Source: Nocardioides sp. ChNu-153
GTDB lineage: Bacteria > Actinomycetota > Actinomycetes > Propionibacteriales > Nocardioidaceae
Assembly: GCF_030466625.1 (NCBI RefSeq)
Contig: NZ_JADEVT010000008.1
Span: forward strand, 1-64,000
DNA: 64,000 nt
Reading direction: 5' to 3'
Part shown: positions 1-8,724 of the stretch, one piece after another
Numbering within the stretch: position 1 is the stretch's first letter
How the letters are laid out: each line of letters starts with the position of its first letter
The notes under the pieces: model-generated
Told to the model about the DNA's origin: nothing
Database searches by the model: none
The model's input: the letters and a program-made list of their open reading frames with translations, nothing else
Made by a program: the position numbers and the translations under genes

Positions 1-293
1 ACGGCGGCCCGCGGCGCCGCGGGGCGGGGCAGCGGGAGCGTGGGCTCGGGGCGACCGGTGTCGCGCTCGGCGGGGCTCCCGGTGCGCAGCGGCACGGTCG
101 GCTCGTCGTCCACGGAGGCGCCGCCCGCCCGGGACGCGCCGGGCCGCGTGGCGGTCGGCGTACCGACGGGGGCGACCGGCGCGGCGTGGCGCCCCGGAGC
201 AGGGCGCTGCTCCCCCGTCGTACGGGCCCAGACCCAGGCCAGGACAGCGCCGATGACGGCACCCACCCCGGCGACCACCATGAAGATCACCAC
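1..293 (-). CDS. Membrane-anchored hypothetical protein, N-terminal part only
   Basis: An open reading frame runs off the left edge with no stop. From ATG 281 it reads [20 protein letters not shown], one strongly hydrophobic helix with a Trp-Arg boundary, followed by a Pro/Ala/Arg-rich, low-complexity cytoplasmic or periplasmic linker with several acidic patches. GTG codons at 290 and 293 are alternative starts; a GAGGGG-like ribosome site lies about 12-16 bases upstream of them. It is divergent from disA. No family is recognised and the C-terminal domain is outside the window, so no function is proposed. Confidence 0.55.
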   Translation of the reverse strand, partial: MVIFMVVAGVGAVIGAVLAWVWARTTGEQRPAPGRHAAPVAPVGTPTATRPGASRAGGASVDDEPTVPLRTGSPAERDTGRPEPTLPLPRPAAPRAA

Positions 294-504
294 TGGACCC
301 ACCGCCCCTCGCTCGACCTGCCCGTGTATGCCCCGAGGCCGGTCGGGTCATGCTACGGCGGCGCGTCGGGCGCGGCGAGGGGATCGGGCGAGCCCGGGAG
401 ACCCGGGGCGCGCCACGCCCTACCAAAGGCGGACGTCGTCTGCCACCGGCGGCCCTAGACTCGGGCCGGCGCCCGTGCGGGCGCGACGCAGCTCGAGGAG
501 GAAC

Positions 505-1590
505 GTGGCCGGGATCGATCGCAGCGAGGACATGCTGCGCGTGCGGGAGGTGCTGGCGTCCATCGCCCCGGGCACCGCGCTGCGCGACGGGCTGGAGCGG
601 ATCCTGCGCGGGCGCACCGGCGCCCTCATCGTGCTGGGCAACGACGCCGTGGTGGAGTCGATCTCGACGGGCGGCTTCGAGCTCGACGTGCCCTTCAGCG
701 CCACCGGCCTGCGCGAGCTGGCCAAGATGGACGGCGCCGTCATCCTCGACGCGAACGTCAGCCGCATCCAGCGCGCCGCCGTGCACCTCATGCCGGACCA
801 CACGATCCCCTCGTTCGAGACCGGCACCCGGCACCGCACCGCCGACCGCGTCGCGAAGCAGACCGGCTTCCCGGTGATCTCGGTGTCGCAGTCGATGCAG
901 ATCATCGCGGCGTACGTCGGGTCCACCCGCCACGTGCTGGAGGACTCGGGCCAGATCCTGTCCCGCGCCAACCAGGCGATCGCGACGCTGGAGCGCTACA
1001 AGCTGCGCCTCGACGAGGTGGCCACGACGCTGTCCGCGCTGGAGATCGAGGACCTCGTGACCGTGCGCGACGTCGCGGTCGTCGCCCAGCGCCTCGAGAT
1101 GGTCTCGCGCATCGCCCGCGAGATCGAGGACTACGTGCTCGAGCTCGGCACCGACGGCCGCCTGCTGTCGCTGCAGCTCGAGGAGCTCGTCACCGGCGTC
1201 GACGCCGAGCGCGAGCTGGTCGTGCGCGACTACCTGCCCTCGGGGCGCCGCGCGCCCTCGCCGGAGAAGCTGCTCGACCGCCTCGACGGCCTGTCGGCCA
1301 CCGAGCTCGTCGACCCCGCCCAGGTGGCGAAGGCCCTCGGCCTCGGCACGAGCGAGCACCTGGACGGCGCCGTGGCACCGCGCGGCTACCGGCTGCTGGC
1401 GAAGGTGCCCCGCCTGCCCGCCGCCGTGGTCGACCGTCTCGTCGAGCACTTCGGCACGCTGCAGAAGCTGCTGTCCGCCGGCATCGACGACCTGCAGGCC
1501 GTCGACGGCGTCGGCGAGCTGCGCGCCCGCAACGTGCGCGAGGGGCTGTCCCGGCTCGCCGAGTCGAGCATCCTCGAGCGCTACGTCTGA
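505..1590 (+). CDS. disA: DNA integrity scanning protein DisA, diadenylate cyclase
   Basis: DisA makes cyclic di-AMP from two ATP and scans DNA for branched structures. The 361-residue product has the DAC-domain motifs DGA (about residues 76-78) and RHRTA (109-113), a central helical spine, and a C-terminal helix-hairpin-helix DNA-binding region containing [13 protein letters not shown]. The open frame extends upstream to 40, but GTG 505 sits 5 bases after a strong GAGGAGG site and gives the usual family length, about 360 residues. The upstream extension is Arg/Pro-rich noise. radA, the usual partner, is not next to it here. Cyclic di-AMP typically controls potassium and osmolyte transport and wall homeostasis. 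Confidence 0.96.
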   Translation: MAGIDRSEDMLRVREVLASIAPGTALRDGLERILRGRTGALIVLGNDAVVESISTGGFELDVPFSATGLRELAKMDGAVILDANVSRIQRAAVHLMPDHTIPSFETGTRHRTADRVAKQTGFPVISVSQSMQIIAAYVGSTRHVLEDSGQILSRANQAIATLERYKLRLDEVATTLSALEIEDLVTVRDVAVVAQRLEMVSRIAREIEDYVLELGTDGRLLSLQLEELVTGVDAERELVVRDYLPSGRRAPSPEKLLDRLDGLSATELVDPAQVAKALGLGTSEHLDGAVAPRGYRLLAKVPRLPAAVVDRLVEHFGTLQKLLSAGIDDLQAVDGVGELRARNVREGLSRLAESSILERYV

Positions 1591-1616
1591 GCCGGTGGCG
1601 CTGCCCGCTCGGGCGG

Positions 1617-2366
1617 TCAGCCCGTCGTCGCGGGAGCGGTGGGGGCGGGAGCCGTCGACTGCGGGGCCGCGCTGGTCGCGGGCGGCGCCGTCGGCGGGAT
1701 CGTCCGCTCGATGATCTCGGGCTCGGGGGCCACCAGCTCGAACTGCACGTCGGTCGGCTCGCCCGCGAGGGCCGCCGCCTCCACGTGGTAGGCGCCCGGC
1801 AGCGACCACTGCATGAGCTCGCAGCCCGGGCCGGAGCGCCAGGCGGGCCACTCGACGGTCGCCACGGCCGGTTGCTCCGGGCGGAGCACGGCGTCGTCGA
1901 CGCGCGCCACGGCGTCGGGGCAGTGCTGGCTCGTCCAGATGCCGTCCTCGCCCGAGGTCACCTTCACGACCACCGTGGCCGACGAGACGTTCCAGAAGCA
2001 GGCCGGCGACTCGCGGGTCGTGAGGGCCAGGGTGATGCTGACCGGCGAGCCCGCGACCGCGTCCTCGACCTGCGGGGTCACGACGACGTCCTCCGGCGCG
2101 CAGGGGCCGGTGGGGCTCGCCGGCTGGGTGGTCGTCGGCTCGGCCGCGGTGGTGGTCGGCGCCGCGTCGCCCGTCTCCTCCGCCGTCGGCGAGGCCTCGC
2201 CCGCGACCTGGGCGGCGGGCTCCCCCGCCGGCTCCTCGTCGCCGCCCCCGCCGAGCAGCCGGGCGATCGCGACGACGAGCAGGGCGGCGACGCCGAGCAC
2301 CAGGCCGCGGCGCACCCAGTAGACCCGCGCCGGGTGCCGGCGACGGGGACGGGTCGGGGAAGACAT
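1617..2366 (-). CDS. Membrane-anchored exported protein with Ig-like C-terminal domain
   Basis: The 249-residue product has a basic N-terminus (residues 1-19), one transmembrane or signal-anchor helix (about 20-42), a Thr/Pro/Ala/Glu-rich linker (45-88), and a compact beta-rich domain (about 90-215) with paired cysteines in CAPED, ACFWN, HCPD and GCELM. A second Pro/Thr/Ala-rich tail ends it. The layout suggests a surface-exposed disulphide-bonded domain held away from the membrane. It is convergent with disA and divergent from mutY, 62 bases away. I do not recognise a named family, and no enzymatic motif is visible. Confidence 0.75.
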   Translation of the reverse strand: MSSPTRPRRRHPARVYWVRRGLVLGVAALLVVAIARLLGGGGDEEPAGEPAAQVAGEASPTAEETGDAAPTTTAAEPTTTQPASPTGPCAPEDVVVTPQVEDAVAGSPVSITLALTTRESPACFWNVSSATVVVKVTSGEDGIWTSQHCPDAVARVDDAVLRPEQPAVATVEWPAWRSGPGCELMQWSLPGAYHVEAAALAGEPTDVQFELVAPEPEIIERTIPPTAPPATSAAPQSTAPAPTAPATTG

Positions 2367-2428
2367 GGCGCGAACGGTAGTCAGCGTGGAGGCCCCCGCC
2401 GGGCAGGCGCACCGTAGGCTCGGGCGAC

Positions 2429-3367
2429 GTGCCCCAGCCCACCCCCACGACGCCCGGCTCCCCCGCGGTCGTCGCTCCCGCGGCCGTGGCCCCGGCGGAG
2501 CTCGAGGCGCTGCACGCCGCCGTCCTCACCTGGTACGACGAGCACGCCCGCGACCTGCCGTGGCGCCGTACCGAGGCGACCGCGTGGTCCGTCATGGTCT
2601 CGGAGTTCATGCTGCAGCAGACGCCCGTCGCGCGGGTGCTGCCGGTGCACGCCGCCTGGCTCGAGGCGTGGCCGACGCCCGCCGACCTGGCCGCCGCCGG
2701 CACCGGCGAGGCGGTGCGGGCGTGGGGGCGGCTCGGCTACCCGCGGCGCGCCCTGCGGCTGCACGCGGCGGCCACCGCGATCGTGGAGCGGCACGGCGGC
2801 GAGGTGCCCGCGTCGTACGACGACCTGCTGGCCCTGCCGGGGGTCGGTGACTACACGGCGGCGGCCATCGCGTCCTTCGCGCACGCGCGGCGCCACGTCG
2901 TGCTCGACACCAACGTGCGGCGCGTGATCGGGCGGGCGGTGGCGGGCGTCGAGCACCCGGCGCGCTCGGTCACCCGCGCCGAGCGCGACCTGGCCGCGTC
3001 CCTGCTGCCCGACGAGGCACCCGTCGCGGCGACCTGGAACGTCGGGCTGATGGAGCTCGGCGCGCTCGTCTGCACGGCGACCTCGCCGGCGTGCCCCCGC
3101 TGCCCGCTGGCGGAGCGGTGCGCGTGGGTGGCGGCCGGGCGGCCGGCGTACGACGGGCCGCCCCGCCCCGTGCAGACGTACGCCGGCACCGACCGGCAGT
3201 GCCGCGGCCGCCTGCTCGGCGCCGTGCGCGACGCCGACGGCCCGGTGCCGGCCTCGACGCTGGAGGCGCAGTGGGCCGACGCGACGCAGCGCGAGCGGTG
3301 CCTGGCCAGCCTCCTGGCCGACGGCCTGCTCGCGCAGGTCGGGCCCACGACGTACGCGCTGCCCTGA
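2429..3367 (+). CDS. mutY: A/G-specific adenine glycosylase MutY
   Basis: MutY removes adenine mispaired with 8-oxoguanine or guanine in base-excision repair. The 312-residue product has the catalytic glutamate in VSEFMLQQT (E59), the helix-hairpin-helix LPGVGDYTAAAI (about 136-147), the catalytic aspartate in VVLDTNV (D160), and a four-cysteine iron-sulphur loop C215-X6-C222-X2-C225-X5-C231. The C-terminal NUDIX-like recognition domain is short, as in other actinobacterial MutY. The GTG start leaves a Pro/Ala-rich tail of about 20 residues, so the true start could be slightly downstream. Placement near disA groups two DNA-integrity genes. Confidence 0.93.
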   Translation: MPQPTPTTPGSPAVVAPAAVAPAELEALHAAVLTWYDEHARDLPWRRTEATAWSVMVSEFMLQQTPVARVLPVHAAWLEAWPTPADLAAAGTGEAVRAWGRLGYPRRALRLHAAATAIVERHGGEVPASYDDLLALPGVGDYTAAAIASFAHARRHVVLDTNVRRVIGRAVAGVEHPARSVTRAERDLAASLLPDEAPVAATWNVGLMELGALVCTATSPACPRCPLAERCAWVAAGRPAYDGPPRPVQTYAGTDRQCRGRLLGAVRDADGPVPASTLEAQWADATQRERCLASLLADGLLAQVGPTTYALP

Positions 3368-3388
3368 CGCGGCGCCGTACCCCGCCCC

Positions 3389-3509
3389 GGACGTCATACA
3401 GACCCGAGGCCAGGGGCCACGCTCCGCATGACGTCCCCCGCACCACACCGGCGAGCGCCCCGGACGTCATACCGACCCGAGGCCAGCGACCTCCCTTCGC
3501 ATGACGTCC
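3389..3509. repeat. Two direct copies of a 48-bp element with 9-bp inverted ends
   Basis: Copies lie at 3389-3436 and 3462-3509, each exactly 48 bp, with a 73-bp period. Each begins GGACGTCAT and ends ATGACGTCC, perfect 9-bp terminal inverted repeats. The internal part starts with a conserved stretch (GACCCGAGGCCAG) and then diverges. They sit in the convergent gap between mutY and the clpC terminator and encode nothing credible. Confidence 0.85.
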
Positions 3510-3548
3510 GCGTCCGCCGGCGGCACGGCACGCGGCCCGCAGACACGA

Positions 3549-3582
3549 CAGCGGCCCGTGCGCCGGAGCGCACGGGCCGCTG
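3549..3582 (-). terminator. clpC transcription terminator
   Basis: A perfect 15-bp stem (3549-3563 with 3568-3582) encloses a 4-base loop, 36 bases past the clpC stop. In the minus-strand RNA the loop is UCCG closed by C-G, the stable cUNCGg tetraloop class. The bases after it on that strand are only moderately T-rich (TGTCGTGTCT). It may also stop mutY transcripts. Confidence 0.85.
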
Positions 3583-3618
3583 CTGGTCACCGCCCGGGTC
3601 TCGCCGGGCGGCGGAGGA

Positions 3619-6195
3619 TCAGTCCTCCGGGCTCCGCGGGATGTCCACGGGACCCTCGGTCTCCTCGGTCGGGTCGCCCTTCGTCAGCTCGACGCCGGCC
3701 GCCTCGAGGGGCGGCATGTCGGGCATGGCGCCGACCTTCTGGCCCTTGAAGGTGAAGGTCGCCGTCGGGCCCTCGCCGTCGGCGTCGACCAGCACGATCT
3801 GACCGGGGCCGACCTCGCCGAAGAGCATCTTCTCGGCCAGGGTGTCCTCGATCTCGCGCTGCACCGTGCGGCGCAGCGGACGCGCACCGAGCACCGGGTC
3901 GAAGCCGCGCTTGGCGAGCAGGTCCTTCGCAGCCTGCGTCACCTCCAGCGACATGTCGCGGTCCTTCAGGCGCAGCTCCACCGACGCGATCATGTTGTCG
4001 ACCATCGAGATGATCTGCTCCTGGTTCAGGGGCGGGAACACGATGATCTCGTCGACACGGTTGAGGAACTCGGGGCGGAAGTGCTGCTTGAGCTCCTCCG
4101 ACACCTTGTTCTTCATCCGGTCGTACGAACCCGCGGCGTCACCGGTCTGGGCGAAACCGAGGTTCACGCCCTTCGCGATGTCACGCGTGCCGAGGTTCGT
4201 CGTCATGATGATGACGGTGTTCTTGAAGTCGACCACCCGACCCTGGGAATCGGTCAGGCGACCCTCCTCCAGGATCTGCAGCAGCGAGTTGAAGATGTCC
4301 GGGTGGGCCTTCTCGACCTCGTCGAAGAGCACCACCGAGAACGGCTTGCGCCGCACCTTCTCCGTGAGCTGGCCACCCTCCTCGTAACCGACGTAACCGG
4401 GGGGAGAACCGAAGAGGCGGGAAACGGTGTGCTTCTCGCCGAACTCGCTCATGTCGAGCTGGATGAGCGCGTCCTCGTCACCGAAGAGGAATTCCGCCAG
4501 CGTCTTCGAGAGCCACGTCTTACCGACACCGGACGGGCCGGCGAAGATGAACGAGCCACCGGGACGCTTCGGGTCCTTCAGACCGGCACGCGTACGACGG
4601 ATCGCCCGCGAGAGGGCCTTGACGGCCTCCTCCTGGCCGATGACGCGCTTGTGGAGCTCGTCCTCCATGTTGAGCAGGCGGGACGACTCCTCCTCGCTCA
4701 GCTTCACGATCGGGATGCCCGTCGCGACGGCGAGCACCTCGGCGATCAGCTCCTCGTCGACCTCGGCGACGACGTCCATGTCGCCGGAGCGCCACTGCTT
4801 CTCGCGGTCGGCCTTCTTGAGGATGAGCTGCTTCTCCTCGTCGCGGAGCGCGGCGGCGGCCTCGAAGTCCTGACCGTCGATGGCCGCCTCCTTGCGGACG
4901 CGCACCTCGGCGATCTTGTCGTCGTACTCCTTGAGGTCGGCGGGCGCCGTCATGCGCTTGATGCGCAGGCGGGAGCCGGCCTCGTCGATGAGGTCGATCG
5001 CCTTGTCCGGCAGGAACCGGTCGGAGATGTAGCGGTCGGCGAGCGTGGCCGCCGAGACGAGCGCCTCGTCGGTGATCGTCACCCGGTGGTGCGCCTCGTA
5101 GCGGTCCCGCAGGCCCTTGAGCATCTCGATCGTGTGCGCGATCGAGGGCTCGGCCACCTGGATGGGCTGGAAGCGGCGCTCGAGGGCGGCGTCCTTCTCC
5201 AGGTACTTGCGGTACTCGTCCAGCGTGGTCGCGCCGATGGTCTGCAGCTCGCCGCGCGCCAGCATCGGCTTGAGGATGCTCGCCGCGTCGATCGCGCCCT
5301 CGGCCGCACCGGCCCCGACGAGGGTGTGGATCTCGTCGATGAACAGCACGATGTCGCCGCGCGTGCGGATCTCCTTGAGCACCTTCTTCAGGCGCTCCTC
5401 GAAGTCACCGCGGTAGCGCGAGCCGGCGACCAGGGCGCCGAGGTCGAGCGTGTAGATGTGCTTGTCCTTCAGCGTCTCCGGCACGTTGCCCTTGACGATG
5501 TCCTGCGCCAGGCCCTCGACGACCGTCGTCTTGCCGACGCCGGGCTCGCCGATGAGGACCGGGTTGTTCTTCGTGCGGCGCGAGAGGATCTGCATGACCC
5601 GCTCGATCTCGGACTCGCGGCCGATGACCGGGTCCAGCTTGCCCTCGCGGGCCGCCTGCGTCAGGTTGCGACCGAACTGGTCGAGCACCAGCGACGAGGA
5701 CGGGGCCTCGCTGCCGGAGCCGCCCGTGCTGGCCGCGGCACCCGCGCTCTCCTTGCCCTGGAAACCGCTGAGCAGCTGGATGACCTGCTGCCGCACGCGG
5801 TTCAGGTCGGCGCCCAGCTTCTGCAGCACCTGGGCGGCGACGCCCTCACCCTCGCGGATGAGGCCGAGCAGGATGTGCTCGGTGCCGATGTAGGAGTGAC
5901 CGAGCTGCAGCGCCTCGCGCAGCGACAGCTCGAGCACCTTCTTGGCTCGGGGGGTGAAGGGGATGTGACCACTGGGGGCCTGCTGGCCCTGGCCGATGAT
6001 CTCCTCGACCTGGGCGCGGACGGCCTCGAGCGAGATGTCCAGGCTCTCCAGGGCCTTCGCCGCGACACCCTCGCCCTCGTGGATCAGCCCGAGCAGGATG
6101 TGCTCGGTGCCGATGTAGTTGTGGGAGAGCATGCGGGCCTCTTCCTGGGCCAGCACGACCACCCGACGGGCTCGGTCAGTGAACCGCTCGAACAT
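3619..6195 (-). CDS. clpC: ATP-dependent Clp protease ATP-binding subunit ClpC
   Basis: ClpC is a hexameric AAA+ unfoldase that feeds proteins to ClpP; the actinobacterial form is normally essential. The 858-residue product has two Clp-N repeats (about 1-145), a first AAA module with GEPGVGKT (K222), a coiled middle domain (about 410-480), and a second AAA module with GPSGVGKT (K559), [11 protein letters not shown] as Walker B, and the C-terminal D2-small domain. The LGF loop in VNLGFAQ is the ClpP-docking motif. After the second P-loop the residue is Trp561 where ClpB/ClpC enzymes usually have Glu. ATG is preceded by AAGGATCGAGG. It is monocistronic, between the lsr2 terminator and its own. 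Confidence 0.97.
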   Translation of the reverse strand: MFERFTDRARRVVVLAQEEARMLSHNYIGTEHILLGLIHEGEGVAAKALESLDISLEAVRAQVEEIIGQGQQAPSGHIPFTPRAKKVLELSLREALQLGHSYIGTEHILLGLIREGEGVAAQVLQKLGADLNRVRQQVIQLLSGFQGKESAGAAASTGGSGSEAPSSSLVLDQFGRNLTQAAREGKLDPVIGRESEIERVMQILSRRTKNNPVLIGEPGVGKTTVVEGLAQDIVKGNVPETLKDKHIYTLDLGALVAGSRYRGDFEERLKKVLKEIRTRGDIVLFIDEIHTLVGAGAAEGAIDAASILKPMLARGELQTIGATTLDEYRKYLEKDAALERRFQPIQVAEPSIAHTIEMLKGLRDRYEAHHRVTITDEALVSAATLADRYISDRFLPDKAIDLIDEAGSRLRIKRMTAPADLKEYDDKIAEVRVRKEAAIDGQDFEAAAALRDEEKQLILKKADREKQWRSGDMDVVAEVDEELIAEVLAVATGIPIVKLSEEESSRLLNMEDELHKRVIGQEEAVKALSRAIRRTRAGLKDPKRPGGSFIFAGPSGVGKTWLSKTLAEFLFGDEDALIQLDMSEFGEKHTVSRLFGSPPGYVGYEEGGQLTEKVRRKPFSVVLFDEVEKAHPDIFNSLLQILEEGRLTDSQGRVVDFKNTVIIMTTNLGTRDIAKGVNLGFAQTGDAAGSYDRMKNKVSEELKQHFRPEFLNRVDEIIVFPPLNQEQIISMVDNMIASVELRLKDRDMSLEVTQAAKDLLAKRGFDPVLGARPLRRTVQREIEDTLAEKMLFGEVGPGQIVLVDADGEGPTATFTFKGQKVGAMPDMPPLEAAGVELTKGDPTEETEGPVDIPRSPED

Positions 6196-6322
6196 GTGCG
6201 CCTCGATCCTTCTCGATACCGCGACGCGCCAGCGCCGCGGGTGGGCCGGGCGACCCCGCCAGAGGCCGCTCGTACACCGGAGATCAACTCCCGGTCCAGA
6301 CTACGTGTTCCCCTCCAGACAC

Positions 6323-6359
6323 CCACCGGGGTCTGCTCACAGCGAACAGACCCCGGTGG
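6323..6359 (-). terminator. lsr2 transcription terminator
   Basis: A perfect 13-bp stem (6323-6335 with 6347-6359) and 11-base loop lie 37 bases past the lsr2 stop. The stem reads CCACCGGGGTCTG. On the minus strand the hairpin is followed by TGTCTGGAGGGG, so the T-tract is poor, as is common in this GC range. It separates lsr2 from clpC. Confidence 0.8.
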
Positions 6360-6395
6360 CGCACGGAGCGTGGAGAGGGCTCGCTCGGTACGGCG

Positions 6396-6737
6396 TCAGT
6401 GCGCGGCGTCGTACGCCTCGCGGATCTCGGCCGACACGCGGCCGCGGTCGGGGACCTCCCAGCCGTTCTCGCGGGCCCACTCGCGGACCTCCTTGGTCGA
6501 CGGGCCGTCGGAGGCCGCCGCCGCGGACGACGAGGACGACGTACGGCGCGCCCGCCGGTTGCCGCCCGACTTGCGGGCGTGCCCGACGTAGCCGGCCAGC
6601 GCCTCGCGCAGGGCCTCGGCGTGCTCGTCGTTGAGGTCGATCTCGTACTCGGCGCCGTCGAGACCGAACGAGACCGTCTGCGTCGCCTCGCTGCCGTCGA
6701 TGTCGTCGACGAGGACGATGTTCACCTTCTGCGCCAT
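6396..6737 (-). CDS. lsr2: Lsr2 family nucleoid-associated protein
   Basis: Lsr2 is the actinobacterial H-NS analogue: it bridges DNA and silences AT-rich, often foreign, genes. The 113-residue product has the N-terminal dimerisation domain (about 1-60, MAQKVNIVLVDDIDG onward), a Ser/Ala linker (66-78), and a C-terminal DNA-binding domain with the minor-groove AT-hook-like RGR in PDRGRVSAEI. Length and layout are typical. It is monocistronic, with a 243-base upstream gap that is noticeably richer in A/T than the genes around it and a terminator behind it. Confidence 0.96.
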   Translation of the reverse strand: MAQKVNIVLVDDIDGSEATQTVSFGLDGAEYEIDLNDEHAEALREALAGYVGHARKSGGNRRARRTSSSSSAAAASDGPSTKEVREWARENGWEVPDRGRVSAEIREAYDAAH

Positions 6738-6980
6738 TTCCCACCACTTTCCCAGGAGTCGACCGGAAAACCGGCCGGGAATGAATTACTGCTCGATCAT
6801 GGCAGAAAGGAGCGCGACATTCAGCACCGGGTCGACCCGTGCGGGGAATTGCATTTCGTGATGTCGTCGACGGAGCGGATGCGAAAGCCCGAGGAGAACG
6901 GGCGACGGCCGGCGGGAATGCGGGCGGAGTCGACCGGGGAAAAGGGGGTAGGAGGTGCAGCGGAAAAGAGACCGACTGCC
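6738..6980 (-). other. Intergenic leader/promoter region of lsr2
   Basis: This 243-base gap separates coaX from lsr2. It contains locally A/T-rich tracts (TAATTCATTC and GAAATGCAATTC on the minus strand) unlike the surrounding coding DNA, and an inverted repeat CCGGCCGGTTTTCCGG just before the lsr2 ribosome site. It presumably carries the lsr2 promoter. Self-binding by Lsr2 would fit the base composition, but no exact promoter hexamers can be fixed by eye. Confidence 0.4.
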
Positions 6981-7823
6981 TCAGGACGCGTTGCGGCGGA
7001 ACACCAGCTCGAGACCGCGCGCGGTGAGCCACGGGTCGTGCCGGTCGATACCGGCGCACTCCTCGCTCACGAGCGGGGCGAGATACCCGGTCGACACGAC
7101 GCGCAGGTCCGCCACGCTCGTGCCGATCTCGGCGGCCACCCGGGCCACGAGTCCCTCGACCTGCGCCAGCACGCCGAAGTAGAGGCCCGCCTGGATCGCC
7201 TCCACCGTGTTCTTGGCGACGACCGAGCGCGGACGCACCAGCTCGACGCGCCGCAGCTGCGCCGTACGCCGGTCGAGGGCCTCGGCGGCGACCTCGACGC
7301 CGGGCGCGATGAGCCCGCCGACGTACTGCCCCTTCGCGTTCACCACGTCGAGGGTGGTCGCGGTGCCGAGGTCGACGACGACGACCGGCCGGCCCGGCTC
7401 CGCGTGGTAGGTCGCCGCGGCCAGCGCGTTGACGATGCGGTCCGCGCCGACCTCGCGCGGGTTGTCGACCAGCACGGGGATGCCCGTCCGTACCCCCGCC
7501 CCGACGACGACGTGCGGCACCTGCGGCAGGTGGCGCGCCAGCATCCCGCGCCACTCGTGGAGCACGCCCGGCACAGTCGAGGCGATGGCGACGCCCGTCA
7601 GCGACCGGATGCCGTCCGGCAGCGGCTGCGCGGGCCCGCCTTCGGCGAGCAGCGAGGTGAGCAGCGCGGCCCACTCGTCCGCCGTACGGCGCTCGTCGGT
7701 CGCCACCCGCCAGTCGGCGAGCGGCGTCTCGCCGTCCAGCAGGCTCAGCACGGTGCGGGTGTTGCCGATCGCGACGCAGAGCAGCCGGGAGCCGGCGGCG
7801 GGCGGTGGCAGTGGGGTGCTCAC
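6981..7823 (-). CDS. coaX: Type III pantothenate kinase CoaX
   Basis: CoaX phosphorylates pantothenate in the first step of CoA synthesis. The 280-residue product has GADRIVNALAA (motif 2) and VVVDLGTATTLDVV (motif 3), both intact, and normal length. The first phosphate/metal motif, usually D-x-G-N-T, reads A18-I-G-N-T: the aspartate is alanine. This may weaken or abolish activity. Mycobacterium tuberculosis CoaX is also atypical in this motif and is reported to be dispensable beside CoaA. GTG 7823 overlaps the nadC stop region by a few bases (stop 7825-7827), so the gene is the last in the pan/nad operon; the longer open frame to 7970 is out-of-frame nadC. Confidence 0.88.
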   Translation of the reverse strand: MSTPLPPPAAGSRLLCVAIGNTRTVLSLLDGETPLADWRVATDERRTADEWAALLTSLLAEGGPAQPLPDGIRSLTGVAIASTVPGVLHEWRGMLARHLPQVPHVVVGAGVRTGIPVLVDNPREVGADRIVNALAAATYHAEPGRPVVVVDLGTATTLDVVNAKGQYVGGLIAPGVEVAAEALDRRTAQLRRVELVRPRSVVAKNTVEAIQAGLYFGVLAQVEGLVARVAAEIGTSVADLRVVSTGYLAPLVSEECAGIDRHDPWLTARGLELVFRRNAS

Positions 7824-7824
7824 G

Positions 7825-8724
7825 TCAGCCCCGCAGGTCCAGGCCCAGGTCGAAGACCGTGACGGAGTGGGTGAGCGCGCCGACGGAGATGTAGTCGACG
7901 CCCGTGGCCGCCACCTCGGTGGCACGGGCGATGGTGAGGCCCCCGGAGGCCTCGAGCGTCGCGCGGCCACCCGTGATCGCGACCGCCTCGGCCATCGTCG
8001 CCGTGGTCATGTTGTCGAGCAGCACCCAGTCGCAGCCCACCTCGAGCAGCTGGCGCAGCTCGTCGAGCTCGGTGACCTCCACGACGACCCGGACGTCGGG
8101 GTAGGCCGCCCGCACGGCCTCGTACGCCGGCACGACCCCGCCGGCGGCGACCACGTGGTTGTCCTTCACCATCGCGACGTCCGACAGGCTGAACCGGTGG
8201 TTCACGCCGCCGCCGCAGCGCACGGCGTACTTCTGCAGCGCGCGCATGCCGGGCAGCGTCTTGCGGGTGTCGAGCACGCGCGCCCGCGTGCCCTCGAGCG
8301 CCGCGACCCAGGCGGCGGTCGCGGTGGCGACGCCCGAGAGGTGGCTGGCGTAGTTGAGCGCGACCCGCTCGGCGGTCAGCAGGCCGCGGGTGGGGCCGGC
8401 GACGCGCAGCACGAGGTCGCCCGCCGCGACGCGGTCGCCGTCGGGGCGCCGGTCGGTGACCTCGACGTCGTCGCCCATGACGTAGCGGAACACCAGCTCG
8501 GCGAGCGCCAGGCCGGCGACGACCCCGGGCTCGCGGGCCGCCATCTCGGCGACGCCGCGGGCGGCGGCCGGGATGGTGGCGGCGCTCGTGACGTCCTCGC
8601 CCGGCAGGTCCTCGTCGATGGCCGCGGCCACGGCGGAGTGCAGGGCGGCGGCGGACAGGCCGGCGGCCTCGATCTCGGCGAGCAGTGCGGCGGGCATCGC
8701 GTCGAGGGGGTGGCGCGCGAGCAT
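7825..8724 (-). CDS. nadC: Nicotinate-nucleotide diphosphorylase (quinolinate phosphoribosyltransferase)
   Basis: NadC converts quinolinate and PRPP to nicotinate mononucleotide in de novo NAD synthesis. The 299-residue product has the family pattern: an N-terminal DEDLPGEDVTS segment, TRKTLPGMRALQKYAV with the substrate-binding Arg/Lys, GGGVNHRFSLSD, MVKDNH, and a barrel end with EASGGLT and ISVGALTHS. ATG 8724 shares one base with the nadB stop (TGATG), so the pair is translationally coupled. nadA is not in this operon and must be elsewhere if the pathway is complete. Confidence 0.96.
   Translation of the reverse strand: MLARHPLDAMPAALLAEIEAAGLSAAALHSAVAAAIDEDLPGEDVTSAATIPAAARGVAEMAAREPGVVAGLALAELVFRYVMGDDVEVTDRRPDGDRVAAGDLVLRVAGPTRGLLTAERVALNYASHLSGVATATAAWVAALEGTRARVLDTRKTLPGMRALQKYAVRCGGGVNHRFSLSDVAMVKDNHVVAAGGVVPAYEAVRAAYPDVRVVVEVTELDELRQLLEVGCDWVLLDNMTTATMAEAVAITGGRATLEASGGLTIARATEVAATGVDYISVGALTHSVTVFDLGLDLRG

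Noticed and set aside
40..504. N-terminal extension of disA
   Set aside because: Arg/Pro-rich text without DisA homology; a strong ribosome site precedes GTG 505, and a divergent membrane-protein gene occupies the other strand.
3389..3509. Possible short CRISPR-like array
   Set aside because: Only two units, with conserved palindromic ends and diverged centres, and no cas genes anywhere in the window.
4081..6591. 836-codon plus-strand open frame opposite clpC
   Set aside because: It is a GC-bias shadow: the translation is Leu/Arg/Asp-rich without motifs, while the opposite strand is a perfect ClpC.
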